64,000 nucleotides of DNA from Symsagittifera roscoffensis (taxonomy: Eukaryota > Xenacoelomorpha > Acoela > Convolutidae), in the NCBI RefSeq assembly GCF_963678635.1, contig NC_087063.1, positions 83,683,574 to 83,747,573 on the forward strand, read 5' to 3'. The position numbers and the translations under genes were made by a program. A model generated the notes under the pieces. It was not told where the DNA came from. It saw only the letters and a program-made list of their open reading frames with translations, and ran no database searches. Within the stretch, counting starts at the first letter, position 1. Each line of letters starts with the position of its first letter. Positions 53,869 through 64,000 of the stretch are shown piece after piece.

Positions 53869-54110
53869 GAGTTCAAACGTCTACTTTGAAAGCGGACTCG
53901 AACAGAAGAAGTGCGGGAGAAAACTTTGACTCGCTCTGGACTCCTGGACGTCTAAGTGGCACTTTGGGGGGATCTCCCAGGAGAGATCAAGCAGCTTCTT
54001 CTTCTTCTTTCTCTTCAGATACTAATGCCGGCGGAAAATGTCAAGAGTTGCTCATATTTGACACTAAACGAGCAGTACCGTCACATGTCATCGAATACGT
54101 TTTCAAGTAA
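53869..54110 (+). CDS. GNAT-PARP gene, last exon: end of PARP domain
   Basis: Acceptor caatttag (53868), phase 1, completing a Gly codon. FDSLWTPGR corresponds to the YDSVV segment of PARPs. A Ser-rich insert follows, then ELLIFDTKRAVPSHVIEYVF matches the final PARP strands (E-x-V-I-F-D...PxYLIEY), and TAA is at 54108-54110. The domain end confirms that the intron before it is real, although exon 4 can be read through for 27 more codons to a stop at 53701. Whole CDS: 2442 bases, 813 residues. Confidence 0.85.
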
Positions 54111-54309
54111 AAACGAATAATTGGCCAACAGCACAAAGCTTCAATCATTCGAGCAGGAATAACGATTCAGGCTGTGTATATCTTTCGGTTTCTCATGTTA
54201 TTATGGGAAAAAACCAGAAAAGGTCAAAAATAGCCTAAAACGAGACTACTCGCAAAAATATCATTGCTGAATCACACTCTAAATTAAAAACTCACCAAAA
54301 AAAATGCAA

Positions 54310-54315
54310 TAAAAT
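54310..54315 (+). terminator. Poly(A) signal candidate of the GNAT-PARP gene
   Basis: AATAAA about 200 bases after the stop codon. Confidence 0.4.
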
Positions 54316-54492
54316 TTGCCAAATGTCTGAATATAATGCAATTATAACCTCTTCTTCATATCAATGACTGTTTGTACCTATTGAATTTGCATTTTGAAAT
54401 TTATACATGTTTCGGATGTGAGGTTTGATTATGTTCAAGTAGAAAATGAAAGTCACTGAGCTTTTCCAGGCCAGAACATAAACCGAAGTAAG

Positions 54493-54693
54493 CAGTAGCG
54501 GATTTCGGGGGGGGGGGGTTTCTAAAATTTGTCTGCGGCGCAGAAAATTTGGTCAAGTTACGGTCTTTATAGTGTTTTGAGAGAGCTCAGAAAATCAATT
54601 TGGTCGACCTCAGAAAAAAAAAGTTCGAGAAAATCTTTTGTTTTTTTTTGAAAATCCGTCCCCCCCCCCGAGAAATTCCTAGATCCGCGCCTG
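54493..54693 (+). mobile_element. hAT-type MITE, family C (CAG-end)
   Basis: 201 bp, CAGTAGCGGATTTCG left end and inverse of CAGGCGCGGATCTAGG at the right. Flanks GAAGTAAG (54485-54492) and AAAGTGAG (54694-54701) match at six of eight positions. Same family as 29220-29485. Confidence 0.75.
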
Positions 54694-54701
54694 AAAGTGA
54701 G

Positions 54702-57161
54702 GCAAACTTTTTTTTCGCGAAATCTCCAAATTTTGGATAATTTCAAATGTTGCGAGCGAAATGGGTGAATATTTTTTCATTTGGGTGAACCTAGTTTTTT
54801 TTTTTTTTCAATGAAACATCTCCTCGGTTGCTCACGCTTAGTTCTCCTTTTTTTGCGAGTAAGTTATCATTTTGTTCTAGTGGGAATTCAAACCTAATAA
54901 AATAGAACTGGCACAAATCTGGTAGATCCAATTCTTACAGTTCCCAGTGATTTTAAAAAATAGTAAATATAGCCTGGGTAACAGGAAAACAAAAAATATT
55001 TAATGATTTTTTGCTCCAACAATAACGCTTTTTATAACATTTTTTTGACACATGAACTTTTACCCGGATTACTCGAAAAACAATTTTGAAAAAATTTCTT
55101 AACGCCTTTGAGGGTGACGAACAATTACTTCATTAGCAACAGGCAGTAGCTGTTAAATCACAATTGGTTTCGTATCGCTTAAAAGTATCGCGATAATCTA
55201 TCGACTGGAAACTCGATATATCCAATTGAGCTACTTACGCAAAATCTTTCCAATTTCAGCATTTTGAAACAACGTTTTTCCACTGATTAAAAAAAGTGTG
55301 CCACCGTGCAAGCCTTATTCATGAAACGAAAGACAAACAATATACTTTTTTATGTTTATTTACCTTTTATTTTATGTTTAACTTTGATTGTCCCAACTTT
55401 GAATAAGATTTGCGATATTGTACAAGGCTACGATCTCTACTGCAATGGATCTCTACTCTGCAAATCAAAATAAAAAATATATTTCCCATCTGTGAGCGAA
55501 AGTAGTCTGCATATAAACAAAACTGTAAGCTGCATCGGTTACATTGCAAGAAGTATTTTGAAAAACTTAATAAGTAACTGAAATTATTTTAAAATATTTC
55601 TCTATGAAGTCTTTCAAATGCATTTTACTTTCTCAAGTATTGATTCTAATTGAAAAAAATTTCTTATAGATATTTTAATAGAAATTTTACAAATCTTCTT
55701 AAACTGAGCACTACACAAGTATTCTAAAACAAGAAATTTTACAGGAAAATACCTAAGTTTACAGGGATTTCATTTGGAGCAATAAAGCCAGTCAAAAACT
55801 AGTCGAAAGCCTATTGAGTTTCTTTATATTGGTTGTTGCAGAAAATACTCGTCAAAACCGAAAAATTAAATTTCACCGCTCCAAATCAGCAGAAAGATGT
55901 AAACAAAACTAATCATAAGCATTGTGAATTGCGTATGAGAAGATTCCTAAAATTCACTGCGAATTAAACTTGAAAATTAATTGTTTCAGCATAATTAAAT
56001 TTTGAAAGTTAAGTTAACCCGGCTGGACCAAAAGGTGCTATTTTAGAATTTTTTTCATAAGAATCTTACCACTTCTTTCAAAAGTATGCTCCGAAAATGT
56101 TACAAGATGGGGATTTTTTTATTATGAAAGTTGTTCTTACAGAAAAACAGGGAGGTAGAAACTTTTCCCACAAAATTTTTCAAATTTTTTTGCATGTTTA
56201 TATTTAATTTTTTTAAATAAAGTTCTCCACTGTCACAGAGTACAATAACAGAAACGCGTAGGCTAAACGACTCGTTTCGTCACATTGTTTGCTAATGTGA
56301 CGAACTTTATAGTTAGTTTTGTTTTACTGATAACTGTCTCTAAAATAATTTCGAACCGGTAATTACGTATATGCAGGAGATTTAATGGAAAAAAAATTAA
56401 GTTTTTTTTTGGAATTTTTGTTCAAAATGCATAAATTATAATCACTATCTGAAACGATACAACCACTATCTCTTAACTTCACTAGCTGATAATAATTTTA
56501 CACTAAGTTAATTGGTCAAAGAATCAGTAGGCGATCGAAATTTCAGATTTGTAATTTTTTAGGTTATACGAACCAGCCTTACTGTTTACTGTTATCAAAT
56601 CGGCAAAATTGTTCAATGAAATGAGGTCGATCGGGCAAAAAAAGTTTTTCCATAAAATCGTTTTCACCAACCCGAAGCTGTATTTCGAAAACAGAAGCAC
56701 ACCAACAGCAAATCAACCAAAAGAAACCGTGAAAAGTGTCGTTAAACTCAACAAAATCAGCAAAAGAAGATACACGTTTGTGATGAATTCTGATGTTCGA
56801 GATAGATTATCGCGATATGAAAGAAGAAAACCAAATGTTACAGCTATTTTAATGGTTTTTTGTTAGAAGTCAACAAAAAACGAAAATTATCCTGAATTTT
56901 TCAGCACACTTATATTCACGCTTAGAATCGCAAAAAAATTAAATTGCAAAAACCAAACATACGAAAAATAGAATGAAACCGTCTCTAGAATTCAAACTAA
57001 AAAAATCAAACTCCTTGCCTCTTGAAGCTTTCAAATACACAATGTTTAGTTGTTTTTATGAAAAATTGGTTGGCTTGCAAGATGCAGATATTTTTATGAC
57101 TACATTCTTAAAAAACTATATGAACGAATAGAATGTCAGAAATTTTTGAGTGCCAAAGAAG
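54702..57161. other. Intergenic region
   Basis: AT-rich with long A and T runs. Apart from one doubtful exon at 56563-56866, no gene, RNA or repeat is recognised. Confidence 0.5.
56563..56866 (+). CDS. Doubtful host exon
   Basis: After a good acceptor (gtaattttttag, 56562) one frame stays open for ~100 codons in otherwise stop-rich DNA, reading LYEPALLFTVIKSAKLFNEM and later NKISKRRYTFVMNSDVRDR, to TAG at 56864-56866. Balanced amino-acid use suggests real coding sequence. No partner exon or family is recognised, so it may be a last exon or chance. Confidence 0.3.
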
Positions 57162-57372
57162 TGTTGAAGTTGCGAAATGTATAATACTGAAAAGAATAGT
57201 TGTCTAACTTTAATTGCAAAGCAACTGTAAGGCATCAAATCTAAATCCTACTGCACCTTTCTGTTTTAGCTCGTACCGGACGATAGAGATCGCAAGGTCA
57301 CGACAGCAGGTCTCCAGACAGAAAAAAACAAATTCATATAACTTACATAAACTCAAACTGGTCCCTATCTTA
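57162..57372 (-). repeat. 3' LTR of Ty3/gypsy element (-)
   Basis: 211 bp, plus-strand TGTTGAAG...CCCTATCTTA; matches 62922-63132 with about half a dozen differences. Preceded by GAAG (57158-57161), the left target duplication. Confidence 0.9.
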
Positions 57373-57515
57373 TTCGGGCAACCACAAATTATTTTTAGAT
57401 CGTAGATGGAAATTTTATCAACTCATAAATTTCTCCCTAGTTTTACTGAACAGTTTTAGTTTCAACTTGAGTTTTTAGGCATGCTTGCCAAACCTCTCCC
57501 AAAGTTTTGTTTTTC

Positions 57516-58100
57516 TCATTTGTGTTCGATCCGGTGAATCATCACTCCACCCTTTTTGTCGACTCCTCTCCGTTGTCGCGTTGATCTGCGCGTTGCCTCC
57601 TCGCTCAGCTTTCTCTTATTACCGACGGTTTTCGGTGTTTTTCCTTTAACCTTTCCCGACGGTTCGTTCGCCCCGCTCGCTGCAGTTTTCTCGGCTTCGC
57701 CCTCACGCCCCACGACTGCCCATTCGCTCTCCTCCTCTTCGTCACTCTCGTCTTCGCTGCTCTCGACTATCTGATTTTTCTTCGTTTTCCAATTCTCACT
57801 GGTTTTTCGCGCTCGTTCCATTTCCAAATAGTCCCTTTCAACTTTTCCGCTTGCCTCTTATGCCCCGTAGGCTTGTTTGGACCCGGGGTGTTAGCGTCGG
57901 TCCCCTTCTCATTTCGGCTTTCTTCAGCCGCCGATCTAAATGAAACACCACTTCGCCTTAGTAACGATCCTTTTTTCTATTGCACCGTATGTTTTGTCAA
58001 TTTTTCAATTTTAATGATAAACGTTTATACCTTCTTGGGTCCTTTGGATCAGTTTTTCCGATCCTCTGATATAATGTCGTGGTACTGGTTTTATGTCGCT
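57516..58100 (-). pseudogene. Ty3/gypsy Pol C-terminal tail
   Basis: Contains a PRRYKRLS motif and, from 57827, an open frame of 103 codons with an acidic EDESDEEEESE tract and a basic RRSTRQRRG end, to a stop at 57516. Such STR-basic ends are common in gypsy integrase tails. Frame breaks separate it from the core. Confidence 0.65.
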
Positions 58101-59342
58101 TCAACCACTCTGGTGCCTTGCCTTAGGCAACTCTTGAGCCTTGGGATCCACCTCTTTGACTTTAGGGTCCACGTCCGTTTCAATCAGATCGTTCTCCTCC
58201 AAAACCCTTGGCGTTTTGCGGTTTTCCGGGGCGTACACAAGATCGCTATGTTTCTCCCAATCGAGATTCAGTTCCACTTCGGGTAGACCACTTGCCTTGT
58301 CTAAACAAGATAACTTCTGGTTAATGACATTTCTCAAATTTAGGTTTTTCAATGATGGCTTTTTCGTCAAATTTCGAAAAGCGGTGTTTGCTTCTCTTCC
58401 ATGATAGGCCTCAAATGGCGTTAGCTTAGTTTTAGATTGCGGCACAAATCGTAAAGCGCTCAGTGCACGGGTTATCATCAATCCAATTTTATAGTTGTTA
58501 TTTTCCTGAAGATATGTTAAAACGTAATTTTTTATCGAGCCAATGGTCCTTTCGACCATTCCCGTAACGCATTAGTCATTAACTGGAGATTTTATAAGTT
58601 CAATGCCCTCATAATTATAGAAGTTTTGTATGTCTTTCGAGAAGAAGCCAGTAGCCTGATCCATATGTAATTTCCTTGGGTGCCCATGTGTGTTTATGTA
58701 TATCCTTGGGAATTTCAATACATTTTTAGACTTGTTACTTGAACAGACATAAGCCGACGGCCAATGTGAGAACGTATCTACTGCTATTAGAACATATTTC
58801 TTCCGACCCCGTACATAATTTACAGGACCCCAGAAATCTAATTGAACCAGATCATTAGGTTCCCTGGGTACATATGTTTCCCCCATATCATTTTTTGGAA
58901 TGTCCGGTTTAAGGTTTTTACCTGCTTCTAGGCAGCTTTTACAATACTTGGCTGTAGCCGGAAGGTTCCTATGCATGAGCGGTATCCAGACGTCCTTCGC
59001 CGCCGCGAAAATTTTGTCCCGCCCATGATGGTTGTGATGCAATTGGCTTAACACTGCTGACGACATATCCTTCGGTATGGCCAGCCGACCATCCATCCAC
59101 AAGCAGTTTTCGCGCACAGCAAAATTGTTGTAATGTTGAGCGTAAAATTGCGCCAATCTAGTAATAATGTCCTTGGCCCGTGGGTCATTGTCTCGTATCG
59201 CGTCGCGGATTGTTTTCAATATCGGGTCCTTTTCCAAATTAGCTTCAAAAAAATTCAAATTCAGAATCTCAGGATAATCAATTTTCTTAGCTACTCGACT
59301 ATCAGTAGGCACTTTTGAATAAGTCCATTTACAATTTTGCAC
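58101..59342 (-). pseudogene. Ty3/gypsy integrase with one in-frame stop
   Basis: HHCC finger (HHNHHGRDKIF ... CKSCLEAG), Asp in QLDFWGPV, Asp in LHMDQATGF, then SPVND, a TAA at 58572-58574, and the Glu in GMVERTIG after it, in frame. The stop alone separates the last catalytic residue from the others. The C-terminal part is charged. Confidence 0.85.
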
Positions 59343-60034
59343 AAGGGGATAATATAATCCGGGAACTGATGGGGGGATGAAATTACGGTGTTTAGCTTTT
59401 TCGAATTAGTCGTTTTCGGAATAACTTTATCTGGAGGTGTTACCTCTATATCAGAATCTGAGCTTAAATTCGGCGGCTGGTTAACTCTATTCAAAACTAC
59501 ATTAAAATTTACTTTTCCGGAATGATTGGAGGTATTAACAATAGCGGAAGGGGTTTTCGGATCGCTTTTCTCTGGGGAATTCGTAGATGGCATATTTTCC
59601 GTGATTTTTTCTTTCAAATAACAACCACAACTTGATCTTACGTACTGCGAACAACGTCTGAATTTCTCGTTTCGGAATTTGCATATTTCCGCCGGTATGC
59701 AAATATCTCGATTCTGATTGGCTAACCGTCGGTTGCATGTAACCACGCCCTCTTGTAAGCGCGTGTTCTCATTGTCAAAATTTGAATATTCTGCTTTTCT
59801 GTTAATTTCATTAGATACAACTTTTCTCTTTGAGTAGAAACATGATCGTCCGCCCTCTACCGTCGGACTTTTTCTAATTTGATTCACTTTTTGACCCTCA
59901 GGCTTTAACTGGTCCTTAGGTTTCAATGCATCGTTTATCATTTTTATTTTCGCTACTGTAAAACTTTCATCGTAATGGCTTGTCACGAGCGCCGCTGCAG
60001 ATGAAAACCGAGACAAATAGTCTGCCATTCCCAT
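59291..60034 (-). pseudogene. Ty3/gypsy RNase H-integrase linker
   Basis: In frame with the RNase H across a TAA. MGMADYLSRF is the gypsy 'ADxLSR' tether end. The next ~200 residues are low-conservation, Asn/Ser/Lys/Pro-rich, longer than the usual linker, and end out of frame with the integrase. Confidence 0.75.
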
Positions 60035-60067
60035 TTTAGACCCATGTCTATGTTCAACTTTGAAATC

Positions 60068-60886
60068 TTATGGAACTAAACGATCGTACCATCGATTTAA
60101 CTGACTAAAAATGTTTTTATTTCCTTTTGGTGAAGAATTTAATAGTGTAAGTAACGCCTTGTGATCTGATATAATTGTAAAATAACGTCCATAGTTACTT
60201 TCCAAACAATTCCGAAAGTTTTCCATAGCCCACACAACCGCGAGTAATTCTAATTCGTTTGTAGAATACTTTTTCTCGGCCGGATTAAGATAGCGTGACG
60301 CAAACGAAATAGGGTGCCAACCGGAGGCGCTGTACTGTTCTAACACGGCCTCTAGGCCATCGTGACTAGCATCGCAAATTATCCTAGTTTCACGGTGAAT
60401 ATCGAATTGTCTAAGCTCTACAATGTTTTTCACTAGAGATTTCAATTGTTGAAACGCGTTTTCGCAATTCGGCATCCAGACAAAATCGTTTTTCTGACTG
60501 AGTAAAGGTCTTAATAGTGCGCTTACTTCAGCGAGTTTTGGAAAAAATTTATGCAAACTGTGCATCGAACCCATTAGTAATTTTAACTGCTTTCTAGATT
60601 TTGGGGTTTTCAAATCTTCTACCGCTTGAGTTTTCCGAACTAATGGCGCGATGCTACTTTCCCCAATTCGGAACCTTAAACATTCACACCCGGTTTTTGC
60701 AATTTCGCATTTCCGTAGTTTCAAGGAAACGTTTGATACGTCCAACTTCTTCAAAATTATTTCCACTAATGCAATATGCTCCACTCTTGTTCCCTTTGAC
60801 GCAATTAAGATATCGTCGATGAAAGCATTTGCCTGAGGAAATTCCTTAAGTAAAATATCAATGACTTTTTGAAACTCCGCCGACAT
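60068..60886 (-). pseudogene. Ty3/gypsy RT C-terminal half and RNase H
   Basis: Catalytic FIDD in ANAFIDDILIASKG, RNase H with IICDASHDG, YSTNELELLAVVWA and ISDHKALL. It ends at a TAA (60068-60070) that lies in frame with the following ORF. Confidence 0.88.
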
Positions 60887-61405
60887 TGATGTGAGCCCGT
60901 AAAAGCCGTTTTTAAAACGATATGTTCACGTCAATTTTCCGCCGACTAGTGAAAAATTGCACTGCTTGGTAGTTTTTTGTTCGAAGGATACTTGTCCGTA
61001 CGCGTAAGTGAAATCCAATGTTGTAAAATATACATCCCCGCTTTTCGTTCTGCACTTATTTGACTAATCCCGTTCACTAGTTCGTCAATGTTTGGCATTT
61101 GGTACTTATTTTTGTGTACCTGCTTGTTAAGTTTTCTTGATTCTTGATTCCAATGCCAATTTTATGCTTCCATCTTTTTATACTGTGATTACTATAGGGG
61201 AGACAAAGTACGTATCCGAACATTCTTGTAATTTAATGATATAACCTTCTTTTATCAACCGGTCAATTTCCTTGTCTACTTTATCCTGTAGGCTGATAGG
61301 CACCCGACGCCCTTTTTGCTGTATCGGCTTTAGATTTTCAAGGAATTCGCCTCTTACTTTAGCGTTTCGGATTCTCCATGTTCTGGTAAATAAATTTGGG
61401 TACAA
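60887..61405 (-). pseudogene. Ty3/gypsy RT N-terminal half, decayed
   Basis: 61405-61178 holds the RT thumb-side start (VPISLQDKVDKEIDRLIKEG, then the SPIVITV strand). The following ~290 bases up to the next frame keep RT-like pieces in several frames and contain the most damage in this element. Confidence 0.7.
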
Positions 61406-61444
61406 CTTACAGAAATATGTTTGTAATTCATCATATTCCTCCTC

Positions 61445-61945
61445 TTACTGACTGCTCCCTTCCCCCGTGATCCCCATCATTTTCTTTCTTTGCACCAACT
61501 CCAGACCTAGGGTACCCACCAGGTCGCGCCCAAGGATTGACTGATGATTTCCTGATATTAATGACACTTCCGCTGGAGCTCCCCAGCCGTTCAACGTCAT
61601 CGTCACCGCTACTTTCCCAAGTATGTGTATTTGGTTGTTTTTGTAGTCCAAGAATTCATCTTGAGATAGTTGTAACTGAATATTGGTTTTACCTAATGTT
61701 GCTTTCAGGTCCGTCATGCTAAAAATTGTCACTGGAGATCCGCTATCCACCCACAACCACATCTTCTTTCCCGACACCTCAACCTGGACTCTGGCTCCTG
61801 GGATCTTCAGTTCCATCACGTTCTTTTTCTTGATCGACATCACTATGTAGTCGTCGGATCCCGGCGTTATGGACTCATTCTCCCGGCTTCCCTGCTGATT
61901 CACCCATGCCACTTGATCTTCCGACGCATTGTCTACACTATGCAT
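61445..61945 (-). pseudogene. Ty3/gypsy aspartic protease
   Basis: Retropepsin with active site LWVDSGSPVTIF and a C-terminal ILGRDLVGTL. Its open frame is 166 codons and is separated from RT by stops at about 61440. Confidence 0.85.
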
Positions 61946-61999
61946 GCTATGATGATGCTCATTTTCATCCCTGACTAGTCCTACTCGTCCTCGCCATCT

Positions 62000-62798
62000 C
62001 TACTGGTTAGTACCTCTTCTGACTCCCCTGCATGTGCGTTCAAAATGCCCCAATTTTCGGCACGCATTGCATGTTGCTCCTTTCGCAGGACAACTCGCAA
62101 TATGGTCGAGCGTAAAATTCGGCGCGTCACAATTATAACACTTTTGGTTATTTCCGCCGCCCCCACTGCTTGATCCTTGGGTATATCCTCCGCGTCCCCC
62201 GCGTGCTCGACCTCTGAAGTAGCCCTGTCCCCTTCTGATATTACTAACTGGCTCCTGTTTTATGGTTATCGGCGGCGCGGACGAGGCCGGTTTTCCGGTG
62301 TAGGACTTATATGCCCGTTCACCTCTCTCATACGTTAGTGCTATCCTATAAACTTCCTCTGGTAACATGATTGACCGTGATAATTCTCTTTGGCAATCAG
62401 ATTCCCGCATATTCATAATAAAAATAATCATAATCACACCTTCCCGCAAGCGCGCTTAATTCAGCGTGGAGTTTCTCAAACGTTTCATTCTCCTTCTGCT
62501 TCGTGTCATAGAAGAGTCCCCTCTCATGTGTCACATTTCGTTCGCGTTTGAAGACATTTTGCATTTCGTCCAATACCCGTGGGTACCTTTCCGTTTTAAC
62601 ATTTACCGCCGGTTTTTGGGCTTTAAATATCCTTTGCGCTTTGTCTCCAATACAGAGATATAAGTTAGACTTCAACTTATTCTCCGCCCCGATACGATTT
62701 TTTCCATTTACGTCCACTGGTAATGCTGCAATGGCCGCTGCATTTAACGTACGCACAAAATAAAAATCATCAGGGTCAATGTCATATTTTGCGATCAT
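62000..62798 (-). pseudogene. gag: Ty3/gypsy Gag (capsid and zinc knuckles), frameshifted
   Basis: ATG 62798 opens a capsid part (SNLYLCIGDKAQRIF, NVTHERGLFYDTKQ) that goes out of frame near 62440. The next frame (from 62449) continues with a Gly/Arg-rich linker and two knuckles, CYNCDAPNFTLDHIASC and CNACRKLGHFERTC. A single indel in the overlap 62397-62449 accounts for the split. Confidence 0.85.
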
Positions 62799-62903
62799 GC
62801 CCCAGTGGAACTTTATGATCTATTCCTCCCAGTAGATTGGAGGTTCTGGCGTCCGTGCGTCCCAGAATGATAGTATATTAAGCGGATTTTCCCCCTCATT
62901 TTC

Positions 62904-62921
62904 GTTCCGCTGACTGCGCCA
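62904..62921 (-). other. Primer binding site of gypsy element (-)
   Basis: Read on the minus strand, TGGCGCAGTCAGCGGAAC follows the 5' LTR directly. TGGCGCAGTC resembles the tRNA-Ser-type sites of some insect gypsy elements; the tRNA is inferred. Confidence 0.65.
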
Positions 62922-63132
62922 TGTTGAAGTTGCGAAATGTATAATAATGAAAAGAATAGTTGTCTCACTTTAATTGCAAAGCAACTGTAAGGCATCAAAT
63001 CTAAATCTTACTGCACCTTTCTGTTTTAGCTCGTACCGGACGATAGAGATCGCAAGGTCACGACAGCAGGTCTCCAGACAGAAAGAAACAAACTCATATA
63101 ACTTACATAAACTCAAACTGGTCCCTATCTCA
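62922..63132 (-). repeat. 5' LTR of Ty3/gypsy element (-)
   Basis: 211 bp, TG...CA ends. Followed on the plus strand by GAAG (63133-63136), the right target duplication. Together with 57162-57372 it delimits a 5971-bp element. Confidence 0.9.
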
Positions 63133-64000
63133 GAAGCGCTGTAAAGAGCTTCCAATTTTTGTTCTGCTAATTTTAAAACTTATTCTTTTCAATCTGAATG
63201 ACCAAACTTTATATTAAAACCGTTACTTCATTACTTCAATTGCTCGATCGAAACTGACTAAAATTGAAAAGCCTACTATCCTTTTTTTCTCAAGATTGCG
63301 TTATCTTTTTGAAATTTCTTAATGTTATCCAAATTCTGACTGAAAGGGTTTTAAAATGATATGGGATTAAACACTCGACTCATTTCAATGATTACTTGTA
63401 CCAGCTGAGTTTGTGCGGAAAACAAAAAAAACGAAATTCGAAATCTTTGTTCCTCCCCTTTTTCAACGAGCTCAGCAACATAGGTGATTATTCTAAAATA
63501 CGGTTCAAAATGCAATTCAAAGTTGAAGAGGCTGTAACAGAGGCTGTAAGACTAAGAAATGTTGCTTACGGAAAGTTGTTAGAAATATTTGACGGTGGAA
63601 AGTTTAGTTGCAAGAAGATAGGGAAACAATTATTCGCGCAAGTGCAATACCTTTGCATAATTGTCAATTGCAAAAGTATTGTTCATAATATTTTATCATA
63701 ATTAGAATGTTATTGGCGAAAAACGTACGGACAAGCATTGTGATTTTCGTCGGGGAACACAAAGAAGTAGAACTATTTGCTTGTGAAAATGAAAGTGACG
63801 CATTTTTGTTACCGTCATAATCCGCTCCGAAACTTCATGCTACTGTTTTTGATGTATTTTTCTCTCTCTCTCTTTCTCATAAGTTCAACAAAAATTGATG
63901 ATATTTTAATAAAAATGAATTATAGCGTTATTTTTTCAAAGCAAGACAATTCCTTCTCAATTGATCATAACCAATTTGAATTCAAATTTTCTGCAAAAAA
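63133..64000. other. Host DNA right of the gypsy element
   Basis: AT-rich. A CT microsatellite lies at about 63860-63880. One open stretch from a possible acceptor (caacatag, 63483) reads MQFKVEEAVTEAVRLRNVAY (63510-63570) and has coding-like composition. It could be an exon, but no partner or family is recognised. Confidence 0.3.

Noticed and set aside
53617-53869. Introner-type birth of the last GNAT-PARP intron with an exact target duplication
   Set aside because: The 8-bp flanks match at only four positions, and the spliced product would not restore an uninterrupted target. Insertion into an existing intron is equally possible, so only the layout is reported.

Overview
The window is nuclear DNA of an invertebrate animal, probably an arthropod or close relative. 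The evidence is spliced genes (GT-AG and one GC-AG intron), Ty3/gypsy and BEL/Pao LTR retrotransposons, hAT-type MITEs with 8-bp target duplications, tRNA-like relics and AT-rich spacers with long homopolymers. Two host genes can be modelled; most of the rest is transposon sequence in several layers. I cannot name the species.

Layout. 1 to about 13.1 kb: the 3' part of a Ty3/gypsy-class provirus (+). It opens inside the protease and continues through RT, RNase H and integrase, with two single-base homopolymer frameshifts. Then come four overlapping frames: a small hydrophobic ORF, a Pro/Ser/Gln-rich frame without ATG, an intact 872-aa envelope-like glycoprotein that reads like the glycoproteins of chuviruses (negative-strand RNA viruses), and an intact 601-aa ORF of unknown function starting on the ATGA overlap with the envelope stop. 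A probable 3' LTR region follows. This element is the most unusual content of the window.

13.2-28.9 kb: a chymotrypsin-fold serine protease gene (+), exons at 13271-13435, 26819-27343 and 28639-28811, with the His, Asp and Ser motifs on the three exons. Its first 13.4-kb intron holds MITEs, a gypsy gag relic (-) and a degenerate BEL/Pao element (+, LTR-like repeats at 17242-17843 and 25049-25648). That element carries an extra upstream ORF with SGNH-hydrolase-like motifs.

28.9-48.2 kb: a repeat-rich tract. It has several hAT-type MITEs with clear target duplications, a large imperfect inverted repeat (about 30.5-33.8 against 38.25-40.75 kb), a gypsy pol-tail relic (-) and a second degenerate BEL/Pao element (-, 41.7-47.1 kb).

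48.27-54.11 kb: a five-exon gene (+) predicted to encode an 813-aa GNAT acetyltransferase-PARP fusion. All exon phases agree. Its last intron is GC-AG and almost filled by a TIR-bounded insert.

54.1-64 kb: intergenic DNA with one MITE and two doubtful exons, around a structurally complete but stop-interrupted Ty3/gypsy element (-, 57162-63132) with 211-bp LTRs and a GAAG target duplication.
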